Origin: Candidatus Phocaeicola excrementigallinarum | GTDB taxonomy: Bacteria; Bacteroidota; Bacteroidia; Bacteroidales; Bacteroidaceae | Length of the DNA: 64,000 nucleotides | NCBI GenBank assembly: GCA_019120125.1 | Contig: DWVR01000027.1 | Span: 45,398 to 109,397 of the forward strand | Reading direction: 5' to 3' | Part shown: positions 7,504-15,463 of the stretch, one piece after another | Position numbering within the stretch: the first letter of the stretch is position 1 | How the letters are laid out: each line of letters begins with the position of its first letter | The notes under the pieces: generated by a model | Database searches by the model: none | Seen by the model: the letters and a program-made list of their open reading frames with translations, nothing else | Told to the model about the DNA's origin: nothing | Position numbers and translations under genes: made by a program

Positions 7504-7839
7504 ATGTACACCATACAGACCAATCCTTCGGGAACACGAAGCATGGAAATTTCGGAAAAACATCTGGAAACCATTGAGAAATACTCCCTGTTCCAACAGC
7601 TTATCGACAGCAATGGAATCATCGACGAGTCGGTGCTCGACAAGCTGAAGCTGAATGTCCGCTCGCTCATCGCCTCGATGGAAGAAAACAGCAAGGACCT
7701 GCTCGACCTCTGCATCGACGTGATCTATCACAACAACATGAAGGCTTTCGGGCTTCATCAGCTCATCCTGCTCTACATCAAATGGGAAAAGGAGAAAGAA
7801 GAGAAAGAAACGGCAGAAGGGGAAGAATCTAACGGATAA
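7504..7839 (+). CDS. Small acidic protein of unknown function
   Basis: The 111-aa protein is not recognised. It starts MYTIQTNPSGTRSMEISEKH (a second Met lies at 7543) and is predicted all-helical, with a charged C-terminal tail (KWEKEKEEKETAEGEE). It has no signal peptide or membrane segment, so it should be cytoplasmic. It shares a promoter with the radical SAM gene, whose TTG start lies 6 bases after its stop codon, so the two are probably translated together. Confidence 0.65.
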   Translation: MYTIQTNPSGTRSMEISEKHLETIEKYSLFQQLIDSNGIIDESVLDKLKLNVRSLIASMEENSKDLLDLCIDVIYHNNMKAFGLHQLILLYIKWEKEKEEKETAEGEESNG

Positions 7840-7845
7840 CGCGCT

Positions 7846-9705
7846 TTGAAAGAACATCAGCTTACCGACTGGTTGCCTACGACCAAGAAAGAAGTGGAGC
7901 TGAGGGGATGGGACCGGCTGGATGTCATTCTCTTCAGCGGAGACGCGTATGTGGACCATCCGTCATTCGGAGCGGCGGTCGTCGGACGCACTCTGGAGGC
8001 GATGGGACTGCGGGTGGCCATTGTGCCCCAGCCGAACTGGCGCGACGATTTGCGTGACTTCAAGAAGCTGGGACGTCCCCGTCTGTTCTTCGGCATCTCG
8101 GCAGGATGCATGGACAGCATGGTCAACAAATACACGGCCAACAAGCGTCTGCGCAGCGAAGATGCCTATACACCCGACGGACGGCACGACATGCGTCCGG
8201 AATATCCGAGCATTGTCTATGCGAATATCCTGAGAAAACTGTATCCCGACACGCCGATTGTGTTGGGAGGCATCGAGGCGTCTCTCCGCCGTCTGACACA
8301 CTACGATTATTGGGAGGACCGGGTACGTCCGTCCATTCTGACAGAATCAGAGGCGGACCTGCTGATTTACGGAATGGGCGAGAAACCGATTGCGGACTTG
8401 TGCGGCCACCTCATCGGGACAGTGGGAAAAGACGGTGAGGCACACGCCGGCCATTTGCCGCATGATGTCCTCCAGACGGCCTATCTCGTAGGAAAGGAAG
8501 AAACGGAGGCATTGCCCCCTAATCCCAATGGAGAAGGCGACCTGACACTGTTCTCACACGAAGAATGCCTGAAGGACAAGAGGAAGCAAGCCCAAAACTT
8601 CCGCCATATCGAAGAAGAATCCAACCGCTATGCCGCTGCACGTATCCTGCAGCATACAGGAAACCGGATGGTGGTGGTGAACCCTCCTTATCCGCCGATG
8701 ACACAGGAAGAGCTGGACCGCTCGTTCGACCTGCCTTATACACGTCTGCCTCATCCGAAATACAAGGGAAAACGGATTCCGGCCTACGACATGATCAAAT
8801 TCTCGGTCAACATACACCGCGGATGTTTCGGAGGCTGCGCGTTCTGCACCATTTCTGCCCATCAGGGAAAATTCATCGTCAGCCGGAGCAAGGAAAGCAT
8901 CCTGAAAGAGGTAAAGGCCATCACCGGGATGCCCGACTTCAAGGGTTATCTGAGCGATTTGGGAGGGCCGTCGGCCAACATGTACCGCATGGGAGGGAAG
9001 GACGAGACGCTTTGCCGCAAATGCAGACGTCCGTCGTGTGTCCATCCGAAAATCTGTCCGAACCTGAACACGGACCACCGTCCGCTGCTCGACATCTACC
9101 ACGCCGTAGACGCATTGCCGGGCATCAAGAAAAGCTTCATCGGAAGCGGTGTGCGCTACGACTTGCTGCTGCACAAGAGCAAGGATGCGGCCACCGACCG
9201 CAGTACGGCCGAATACACACGCGAGCTGATAGTGCGCCACGTGAGCGGACGGCTGAAAGTGGCGCCGGAACACACGAGCGACAAAGTGCTTTATCTGATG
9301 CGGAAACCTTCGTTTGAGCTATTCTACGAATTCAAGCGGATTTTCGACAAGCTGAACCGGGAACTGAACCTGCGCCAGCAGCTCATCCCTTACTTCATCA
9401 GCAGTCATCCGGGCTGTACGGAAGAGGACATGGCGGAACTGGCGGTCATCACCAAGAGGCTGGATTTCCATCTGGAACAGGTGCAGGATTTTACACCTAC
9501 TCCGATGACGGTGGCCACCGAAGCCTGGTATACAGGCATCCATCCCTACACATTGGAACCGGTGTTCTCCGCCAAGACACAGAAAGAGAAACTGGCGCAG
9601 CGCATGTTCTTCTTCTGGTACAAACCTGAAGAACGGCACGCCATCATCAATGAATTAAGAAAGATCGGCCGGAGCGACCTGATTCCGAAGCTCTACGGAA
9701 AATAA
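7846..9705 (+). CDS. YgiQ family (UPF0313) radical SAM protein
   Basis: The 619-aa protein follows the YgiQ layout: an N-terminal cobalamin-binding-like region (LTDWLPTTKKEVELRGWDRLD, GDAYVDHPSFG), then the radical SAM core with the CxxxCxxC cluster motif CFGGCAFC at about residues 327-334, and a second cysteine group (CRKCRRPSCVHPKIC) near 386-400. It binds a [4Fe-4S] cluster and SAM; the reaction is unknown for the family. Translation starts at TTG (7846). The N-terminus aligns in character with family starts (xDxLP...RGWDxLD), which supports it, and no in-frame ATG lies close by. It is probably coupled to the small gene upstream. Confidence 0.88.
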   Translation: MKEHQLTDWLPTTKKEVELRGWDRLDVILFSGDAYVDHPSFGAAVVGRTLEAMGLRVAIVPQPNWRDDLRDFKKLGRPRLFFGISAGCMDSMVNKYTANKRLRSEDAYTPDGRHDMRPEYPSIVYANILRKLYPDTPIVLGGIEASLRRLTHYDYWEDRVRPSILTESEADLLIYGMGEKPIADLCGHLIGTVGKDGEAHAGHLPHDVLQTAYLVGKEETEALPPNPNGEGDLTLFSHEECLKDKRKQAQNFRHIEEESNRYAAARILQHTGNRMVVVNPPYPPMTQEELDRSFDLPYTRLPHPKYKGKRIPAYDMIKFSVNIHRGCFGGCAFCTISAHQGKFIVSRSKESILKEVKAITGMPDFKGYLSDLGGPSANMYRMGGKDETLCRKCRRPSCVHPKICPNLNTDHRPLLDIYHAVDALPGIKKSFIGSGVRYDLLLHKSKDAATDRSTAEYTRELIVRHVSGRLKVAPEHTSDKVLYLMRKPSFELFYEFKRIFDKLNRELNLRQQLIPYFISSHPGCTEEDMAELAVITKRLDFHLEQVQDFTPTPMTVATEAWYTGIHPYTLEPVFSAKTQKEKLAQRMFFFWYKPEERHAIINELRKIGRSDLIPKLYGK

Positions 9706-9750
9706 TCCCTGACGGAATATAAAGGAAAGTGTGTCATAATTAGGACATAA

Positions 9751-9831
9751 AACACGGAGACACAAAGGCACGGAGAGAACATCTTTATAAATCAATGAAA
9801 TAAAGGCTCTGTGTCTCCGGGTCTCCGTGTT
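9751..9831. repeat. Imperfect inverted repeat built on CACGGAGA units
   Basis: AACACGGAGAC at 9751-9761 is mirrored by GTCTCCGTGTT at 9821-9831. Further matching units (CACGGAGA at 9769-9776, TCTGTGTCTCC at 9808-9818) lie inside. The repeat fills the gap between two convergent genes. It may act as a bidirectional terminator or be a copy of a dispersed repeat; no second copy was seen in this window. Confidence 0.6.
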
Positions 9832-9840
9832 CCGAATCAT

Positions 9841-11130
9841 TTATCTTATCCGGAACTGTACAGGAATCGTATATCTGCAACGCACCGGCTTCCCGTTCTG
9901 CTTGCCGGGAGTCCATTTCGGCATCAATTTCAACACGCGCACCGCTTCTGCATCCAACTCCTCAGAAACTCCACGGATCACCCTGATGTTGCTCACCGAG
10001 CCGTCTTTCTCTACCACATACTGTGCGATGACACGGCCCTGAATACCTTGCTCCTGCGCGGATTTCGGATACTGCAAATTCTTCGTTATGAACTCCATCA
10101 GTTTGGACACACCTCCGGGGAATTGAGGCATTTCCTCCACCACATTATAGATGGTATCTTCCACCAGAGGTACCGCCACAGGCTGGTCCACGGAATCCGG
10201 AACCGACACCGGCTGTTCCTTCACACTTTCGTCGGCCTGCTTCTTTTCCGACGTACACGACATGTTTCCCAGCATGAGTAGAGCGAATGCCGGAAACGCG
10301 AACAGCGCATATTTAAGATACCCTGTCCGATTTGTTCTTCTTTTGTTCATCATAATGATACGTTTTTTAAGATTGGAAAGATTGAACGAATTGATCAGCC
10401 CGGCCTTTCCGTTCTGGCAGGCCAGTGCCACAAGATGATATTGGTAACCGCGAGGATTGAAACCCGACCGGATGACACTCCGGTCGGCCAGGTATTCCAG
10501 ATTCTCGCGCGTCTCACGCTTCATGAGCCATGCGAAAGGATTCCACCAGCACACCACGGTAAGCAGCTCCATCAGAACCACATCGACCGAATGCCACTGG
10601 CGCACATGCGCCGTCTCGTGTGCCAGCACTTCCGCCTCCTCGTCCGGCTTCACAGACCCGCGATGGACGAATATCCACCCGAAAAACGAAAACGGTCCCG
10701 ACGGATCAGGCAGAAGTCTCACCCTTCTTCCTCGCATGACTCCGGAAGGGGAGACACGGAGCAGACGGAGCACACTGACCCATCTTGCCCCCATGCGCAC
10801 CGCCATCACCGCCACACCTGCATAGTAGAGCATCGCAAGCAGGAAGCCGGCGGACAAAGGATGCGGAGCGGACGGACCACGGGTGCCGACTGTCACCTCG
10901 GGCATAAGGAACGTGGTGACATATTCCGTCACGGGCGATTCGGTCATGCTGAAACTGGACCATTCCATCCCGACAAAAGGCAACACGAACGAAGCCGCCA
11001 CAAACGACAGCAGCGCGACACGCCGCCCCACAAAGAAAGTGTCGCGGACACACAAAAGCCGATAGAACGCGTAGAAAAGCACGATTCCGAGGTTCGCCTC
11101 CAGAAAATAAACCTGTCCGGGTGTCATCAT
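9841..11130 (-). CDS. BlaR1-like M56 peptidase with C-terminal TonB domain
   Basis: The 429-aa membrane protein has several N-terminal transmembrane segments and an M56 zinc-peptidase motif (HETAHVRQWH, residues 171-180) followed by a second conserved Glu segment (ENLEYLADRSV). After a membrane helix (KYALFAFPAFALLML) and a linker, residues about 335-429 form a TonB C-terminal domain (PQFPGG, YPKSAQEQGIQGRV, RYTIPVQFRIR). The first part is like BlaR1/MecR1 sensors that cleave BlaI-type repressors; the second binds TonB boxes. It lies 11 bases after a BlaI repressor. No penicillin-binding sensor domain is present, so the signal is unknown. Confidence 0.85.
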   Translation of the reverse strand: MMTPGQVYFLEANLGIVLFYAFYRLLCVRDTFFVGRRVALLSFVAASFVLPFVGMEWSSFSMTESPVTEYVTTFLMPEVTVGTRGPSAPHPLSAGFLLAMLYYAGVAVMAVRMGARWVSVLRLLRVSPSGVMRGRRVRLLPDPSGPFSFFGWIFVHRGSVKPDEEAEVLAHETAHVRQWHSVDVVLMELLTVVCWWNPFAWLMKRETRENLEYLADRSVIRSGFNPRGYQYHLVALACQNGKAGLINSFNLSNLKKRIIMMNKRRTNRTGYLKYALFAFPAFALLMLGNMSCTSEKKQADESVKEQPVSVPDSVDQPVAVPLVEDTIYNVVEEMPQFPGGVSKLMEFITKNLQYPKSAQEQGIQGRVIAQYVVEKDGSVSNIRVIRGVSEELDAEAVRVLKLMPKWTPGKQNGKPVRCRYTIPVQFRIR

Positions 11131-11141
11131 AAAGCTAAAAT

Positions 11142-11507
11142 TTAGTCTTGTTTTCCTTTTTCTATCAAATCAATGATATCCTTCAGATCGGAAGCGGATA
11201 TCTTGTTCTCCCTGGCAAAATAAGAAACCATCTCCTTGTAGGAGTCCGCAAAATAGTTTCTCACAAGATTGCCCACCGAATTTTTCTTGTACTCGTTCTG
11301 CGGCACCATCGGAGTGTACTGATAGGTGTTGCCAAAGCGTTTCGCCTCCACATAGCCTTTCCGCTTCAGATTCTGTATCACGGAAGCCACCGTAGTGTAA
11401 GGGGGGCGCGGCTCAGGATATTGCTCCACCACATCCTTCACAAAACAAGCTCCCAGCTTCCATATATACAGCATCGTCTGTTCTTCCTGTAATGTTAGTT
11501 TTTCCAT
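11142..11507 (-). CDS. BlaI/MecI/CopY family repressor
   Basis: The 121-aa protein is a winged-helix repressor of the BlaI family (LTLQEEQTMLYIWKLGACFVKDVVEQYPEPRPPYTTVASVIQNLKRKGYVEAKRFGNTYQYTPMVPQNEY), followed by a dimerisation helix region. The RPPYTTVASVIQNL recognition helix and the KGYV wing are typical. It should repress its own operon through the TTACGA dyads at 11523-11558 and be cleaved or inactivated through the M56 protein encoded next. Starts at ATG 11507, which fits the -7 box at 11544-11537. Confidence 0.9.
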   Translation of the reverse strand: MEKLTLQEEQTMLYIWKLGACFVKDVVEQYPEPRPPYTTVASVIQNLKRKGYVEAKRFGNTYQYTPMVPQNEYKKNSVGNLVRNYFADSYKEMVSYFARENKISASDLKDIIDLIEKGKQD

Positions 11508-11522
11508 TTGTATATAAGATTA

Positions 11523-11558
11523 TTACGAGTTTTTCGCAAAATTACGAATATTTCGTAA
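11523..11558 (-). promoter_or_regulatory. Probable BlaI operators around the repressor promoter
   Basis: Two dyads with TTACGA half sites are seen: TTACGA-N5-TCGCAA at 11523-11539 and TTACGAATATTTCGTAA at 11542-11558. On the minus strand a -7 box TAATTTTG (11544-11537) lies across the junction of the two. This is the layout expected for autorepression by the BlaI-type protein. Confidence 0.55.
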
Positions 11559-11693
11559 TAAAACAAATGCCACCATGTTAAGAATTATTAACGAGGTGTG
11601 CACGCCGCCTTTCCGCACATATTTTCAGAAAAACAGGCTATATCTTTAAACATTCTTTAAATCAACAGGAAACAATTTTCCCGAGGGTTTTCT

Positions 11694-11701
11694 TATCTTT
11701 G
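11694..11701 (+). promoter_or_regulatory. -7 box (TATCTTTG) for the pyrophosphatase gene
   Basis: TATCTTTG matches TAnnTTTG. Its final TTG is in frame with the coding sequence but is part of the promoter, so the true start is the ATG at 11732. Confidence 0.6.
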
Positions 11702-11731
11702 AAAAAGTCAATCATTAAAATCAAAGCACTT

Positions 11732-13936
11732 ATGGAAACATCTCTCTTCTGGATAGTACCGGTGTCATCGCTGCTGGCGCTGGTACTTGCCTTGTATTTC
11801 TACAGGCAGATGAAAACTGAAAGCGAAGGCACACCGGACATGGAACGTATCGCACTGCACGTGCGCACGGGGGCCATGTCGTATCTGAAACAACAATATA
11901 AAGTGGTGACACTGGTATTCATCGGCCTTGTCATCTTTTTCGCCATCATGGCCTACGGATTCAACCTGCAGAACCATTGGGTGCCGGTGGCTTTCCTGAC
12001 GGGAGGATTCTTCTCCGGGCTTTCCGGCTATCTGGGAATGAAAACCGCCACATACGCTTCGGCACGGACCGCCAACGCCGCACGAAAATCGCTCAACAGG
12101 GGATTGCGTATCGCTTTCCGGAGCGGGGCGGTGATGGGGCTGGTGGTGGTCGGCCTCGGACTGCTGGACATCTCTTTCTGGTACCTGCTTCTGGAATGGT
12201 GCATCCCGGAGGATGTGCTGAACCCTACCTCGAAGCTTTGTGTCATCACTACCACCATGCTGACGTTCGGAATGGGAGCGTCCACTCAGGCCCTGTTCGC
12301 CCGTGTGGGCGGAGGCATCTACACGAAAGCGGCTGACGTGGGGGCCGATCTCGTGGGAAAAGTAGAGGCAGGCATTCCGGAAGATGACCCTCGCAATCCC
12401 GCCACAATTGCCGACAATGTGGGGGACAACGTGGGGGATGTAGCCGGAATGGGGGCTGACCTTTATGAGTCTTATTGCGGTTCCATCTTGGCCACCGCCG
12501 CATTGGGAGCCGCCGCGTTCATCGGCACGGGTGACACCGCCATGCAGTTCAAGGCGGTCATCGCGCCGATGCTGATTGCGGCCGTGGGCATCATCCTGTC
12601 CATCCTCGGCATCTTTGCCGTACAGACGAAGGAAAACGCGGACATGAAAGATCTGCTCAAGTCCCTCTCGTTCGGCACGAATCTCAGCTCGGTTCTGATT
12701 GTGTTCGCCACGTTCCTGATCATGTGGATGCTGGAAATCGACAACTGGGTGAACATCTCCATTTCGGTAGTGGTGGGACTGGCAGTGGGTGTCGTCATCG
12801 GACGCTCCACCGAATACTATACATCCCAGTCGTACAAGCCGACACAGAAGCTTTCGGAAAGCGGAAAGACAGGTCCGGCCACGGTCATCATTTCCGGAAT
12901 CGGACTGGGAATGATTTCAACCACCATTCCGGTCATTGCCGTAGTGGTGGGCATCATCCTTTCTTATTGGTTCGCGGCCGGTTTTGACTTCACGAACATC
13001 AGCATGGGACTTTACGGTATTGGAATCGCGGCCGTGGGCATGCTTTCCACATTGGGCATCACCCTCGCCACCGACGCTTACGGACCGATTGCCGACAATG
13101 CGGGAGGAAATGCGGAGATGAGCGGTCTGGGCGAGGAGGTGCGCAGACGCACCGATGCGCTTGACTCGTTGGGCAACACGACCGCCGCCACCGGAAAAGG
13201 ATTCGCCATCGGTTCGGCCGCACTTACGGGACTCTCTTTGCTGGCTTCTTACATTGAGGAAATCCGCATCGGACTCGACCGTATCGGAACGGCCATGCTG
13301 GAACTTCCGAACGGCATCGAGGTGGACATACACAAAGCCAGCTTCACCGACTTCATGATCTACTATGACGTGACACTGATGAACCCGAAAGTGATTTCAG
13401 GCATGTTTGTAGGGAGCATGATGGCTTTCCTGTTCTGCGGACTGACCATGAACGCGGTGGGGCGTGCCGCCTCACGCATGGTGGAGGAAGTGCGCCGCCA
13501 GTTCCGTGAGATAAAGGGTATTCTGGAAGGAAAGGCCGAACCCGACTATGCCCGCTGCGTGCAGATTTCGACGAAAGGGGCACAGCATGAGATGGTATTC
13601 CCCTCATTGCTTGCCATCATCGCCCCCGTAGCCACCGGACTGGTTTTCGGAGTGCCGGGAGTCATCGGACTGCTTATCGGTGGATTGTCGGCAGGATTCG
13701 TGCTGGCCATCTTCATGGCAAACGCGGGAGGCGCGTGGGACAATGCGAAGAAATACGTGGAGGAAGGCAATTTCGGAGGTAAGGGAAGCGAGGTGCACCG
13801 TGCCACCGTGGTGGGCGACACCGTGGGCGACCCGTTCAAGGACACTTCCGGTCCGAGTCTCAACATCCTTGTCAAGCTGATGAGCATGGTGGCCATCGTC
13901 ATGGCGGGACTCACCGTCTCGTGGAGTCTCTTTTGA
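11732..13936 (+). CDS. hppA: K+-dependent ion-pumping membrane pyrophosphatase
   Basis: The 734-aa polytopic protein (about 16 membrane spans) hydrolyses pyrophosphate and pumps Na+ or H+ out of the cytoplasm. Catalytic motifs are [11 protein letters not shown], the DNVGDNVGD loop and [12 protein letters not shown]. In [10 protein letters not shown] (residues 481-490) the two positions that separate the subfamilies are Ala and Gly, as in K+-dependent enzymes; K+-independent ones have Lys and Thr. K+-dependent members are often Na+ pumps, but the ion cannot be decided here. The start at 11732 is chosen because the upstream TTG lies within the promoter. Monocistronic. Confidence 0.93.
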   Translation: METSLFWIVPVSSLLALVLALYFYRQMKTESEGTPDMERIALHVRTGAMSYLKQQYKVVTLVFIGLVIFFAIMAYGFNLQNHWVPVAFLTGGFFSGLSGYLGMKTATYASARTANAARKSLNRGLRIAFRSGAVMGLVVVGLGLLDISFWYLLLEWCIPEDVLNPTSKLCVITTTMLTFGMGASTQALFARVGGGIYTKAADVGADLVGKVEAGIPEDDPRNPATIADNVGDNVGDVAGMGADLYESYCGSILATAALGAAAFIGTGDTAMQFKAVIAPMLIAAVGIILSILGIFAVQTKENADMKDLLKSLSFGTNLSSVLIVFATFLIMWMLEIDNWVNISISVVVGLAVGVVIGRSTEYYTSQSYKPTQKLSESGKTGPATVIISGIGLGMISTTIPVIAVVVGIILSYWFAAGFDFTNISMGLYGIGIAAVGMLSTLGITLATDAYGPIADNAGGNAEMSGLGEEVRRRTDALDSLGNTTAATGKGFAIGSAALTGLSLLASYIEEIRIGLDRIGTAMLELPNGIEVDIHKASFTDFMIYYDVTLMNPKVISGMFVGSMMAFLFCGLTMNAVGRAASRMVEEVRRQFREIKGILEGKAEPDYARCVQISTKGAQHEMVFPSLLAIIAPVATGLVFGVPGVIGLLIGGLSAGFVLAIFMANAGGAWDNAKKYVEEGNFGGKGSEVHRATVVGDTVGDPFKDTSGPSLNILVKLMSMVAIVMAGLTVSWSLF

Positions 13937-14021
13937 GGAATGGCCTACTGATGTCCAACCAGTCAACCTGGTCAGGAATAATTGCATGAACTGACAACGA
14001 AATTCAGTACATTTCAACCTG

Positions 14022-14110
14022 AAAAAAACGCCTTGACGTTTTGACCAAAACGTCAAGGCGTTTTAAGGAAAACGTAAGGGCGTTTCGGATAAAACGTCTA
14101 GACGTTTTCC
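14022..14110. repeat. Triple-palindrome dispersed repeat, copy 1
   Basis: An 18-base arm AAAACGCCTTGACGTTTT (14025-14042) and its exact complement (14047-14064) flank GACC. They are followed by a half-related AAAACGTAAGGGCGTTT (14069-14085) and a perfect palindrome AAAACGTCTAGACGTTTT (14091-14108). The same array occurs at 42274-42363. Both copies sit between convergent genes, here hppA and the TolC gene, so they could terminate transcription from both sides. Confidence 0.8.
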
Positions 14111-14122
14111 ACTACTGTCAAT

Positions 14123-15445
14123 TTATCGTTGTTCGTCCGTCTCCAGTCGTCCGGTCGCCTTTAGATATTCCGTTTCATAAATCTTGTATTGTGTCTGAGC
14201 CTCAATCAGATTGCTCTGCGCCTGCTGCCATTGCGACTGCGCGTCCAGCAAGTCGGTCAGCGTACACATGGCGTTCTGGTAACGGTTCTGCATCACGCGC
14301 AGGTTCTCGTCCGCCTGACGGGAAGCCAGCTCCGCGGTTTCCACCATGCGGTATCCGTCTGTCACATTCTGTACGGCCTGGCGCGCCTCGATGCTCAACA
14401 GGCGGCGGTTCTTCTGGAGGTCCAGACGGGCATTCTCAAGGTCAAGTTTCGCCTTCCGGACTTTCTTCAGCCCTTCACCCCAATGAAACAGAGGAATGCT
14501 GACGGAAGCCATTACCAGTCCCAATCCATCATCAAACTTCTGTGTGAACGGAATCGCTGTACCGTTTGCATCGTAGTTCATTCCCTTAAGTTTGATATTC
14601 CCATAATACAGATACCCGGCCGACAAACCGATCTGCGGAAGAATATCCCCACGCGTCACTTTCACCTGCTGTTCGCCCGCCTCAACCTGTTTCTCCAGCA
14701 AAGCCAGTTCGGGACGCGCGGCGATGCTCTCGTCCATTTTCCGCGGGGCTGAGACTGCGATGGCCGTATCAAGAGGTACAAACTCCGTATCGAGCGGCTG
14801 TCCCAGCACATTGCACAAGGCAAGCCGGCAAAGGTTCAGCCCGTTCTTCGCCTTCTGATACTGATAATGAATCTCGCTCCGCTTGGTCTTGATGCGGAGC
14901 AGGTCGTTCTCTACTCCCATTCCGGCGGAAAGGGCCACTTCCACCTGCCGGAACACCGTGTCCATCTGTGCCTTGTAGCTGTCGAGCATCCGCACCTTCC
15001 TGCCCACGGCAATATACGTCCAATAGGCCTTGTCGGCATCCGCTATCACCTGCATACGGGTTTTCCTGCGGTTTTCTTCGGCGACTTCCTTTCCGATCCT
15101 TGCCAGTCTGTTTCCCGCCATGATTTTCCCTCCGGCATACAAAGGCTGTACCAGACTGATTCCGGCCATATACATGCCCCTCATCTGCAGTTCCATGCCC
15201 ATCATGTCCAGATTGTTCATATAGGTGCCTGTAGCCGTCGCATCGAGTTTGGGCAGATAGGCACTGAAAGCGATTTCCTTGTCCAGTTCTGCCTGAATGG
15301 ACGCATTGTCCGCACGTTGCAGGTCTTCGTCATGTGCCAGCGCCATTTCCCGGCACTTCTGCAAAGAAAGTTCAAGAGGCTCCTGGGCCTTTGTCGCCAC
15401 ACAGAAAGCGGCGGCAAACAATATCATCAGTTTCTTCATATCCAT
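14123..15445 (-). CDS. TolC-family outer-membrane efflux protein
   Basis: The 440-aa protein has a signal peptide (MKKLMILFAAAFCVATKAQ) and two outer-membrane efflux (OEP) repeats rich in long helices (LSLQKCREMALAHDEDLQRADNASIQAELDKE; LDLENARLDLQKNRRLLSIEARQAVQNV). It is the export duct of a tripartite pump. It is the third gene of an adaptor-RND-TolC operon and lies 18 bases after the RND gene. The coding sequence ends close to the triple-palindrome repeat. Confidence 0.9.
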   Translation of the reverse strand: MDMKKLMILFAAAFCVATKAQEPLELSLQKCREMALAHDEDLQRADNASIQAELDKEIAFSAYLPKLDATATGTYMNNLDMMGMELQMRGMYMAGISLVQPLYAGGKIMAGNRLARIGKEVAEENRRKTRMQVIADADKAYWTYIAVGRKVRMLDSYKAQMDTVFRQVEVALSAGMGVENDLLRIKTKRSEIHYQYQKAKNGLNLCRLALCNVLGQPLDTEFVPLDTAIAVSAPRKMDESIAARPELALLEKQVEAGEQQVKVTRGDILPQIGLSAGYLYYGNIKLKGMNYDANGTAIPFTQKFDDGLGLVMASVSIPLFHWGEGLKKVRKAKLDLENARLDLQKNRRLLSIEARQAVQNVTDGYRMVETAELASRQADENLRVMQNRYQNAMCTLTDLLDAQSQWQQAQSNLIEAQTQYKIYETEYLKATGRLETDEQR

Positions 15446-15463
15446 CTAAGATTTAATGTCCAA

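Noticed and set aside
8554..9317. Two long overlapping frames inside the YgiQ-family gene
   Set aside because: Both lie fully within a radical SAM gene with intact motifs, and neither has a recognisable domain or promoter.
13984..14110. CRISPR array suspected from the regular CGTTTT repeats
   Set aside because: There are only three units, they are palindromic rather than direct repeats with unique spacers, and no cas genes are present.
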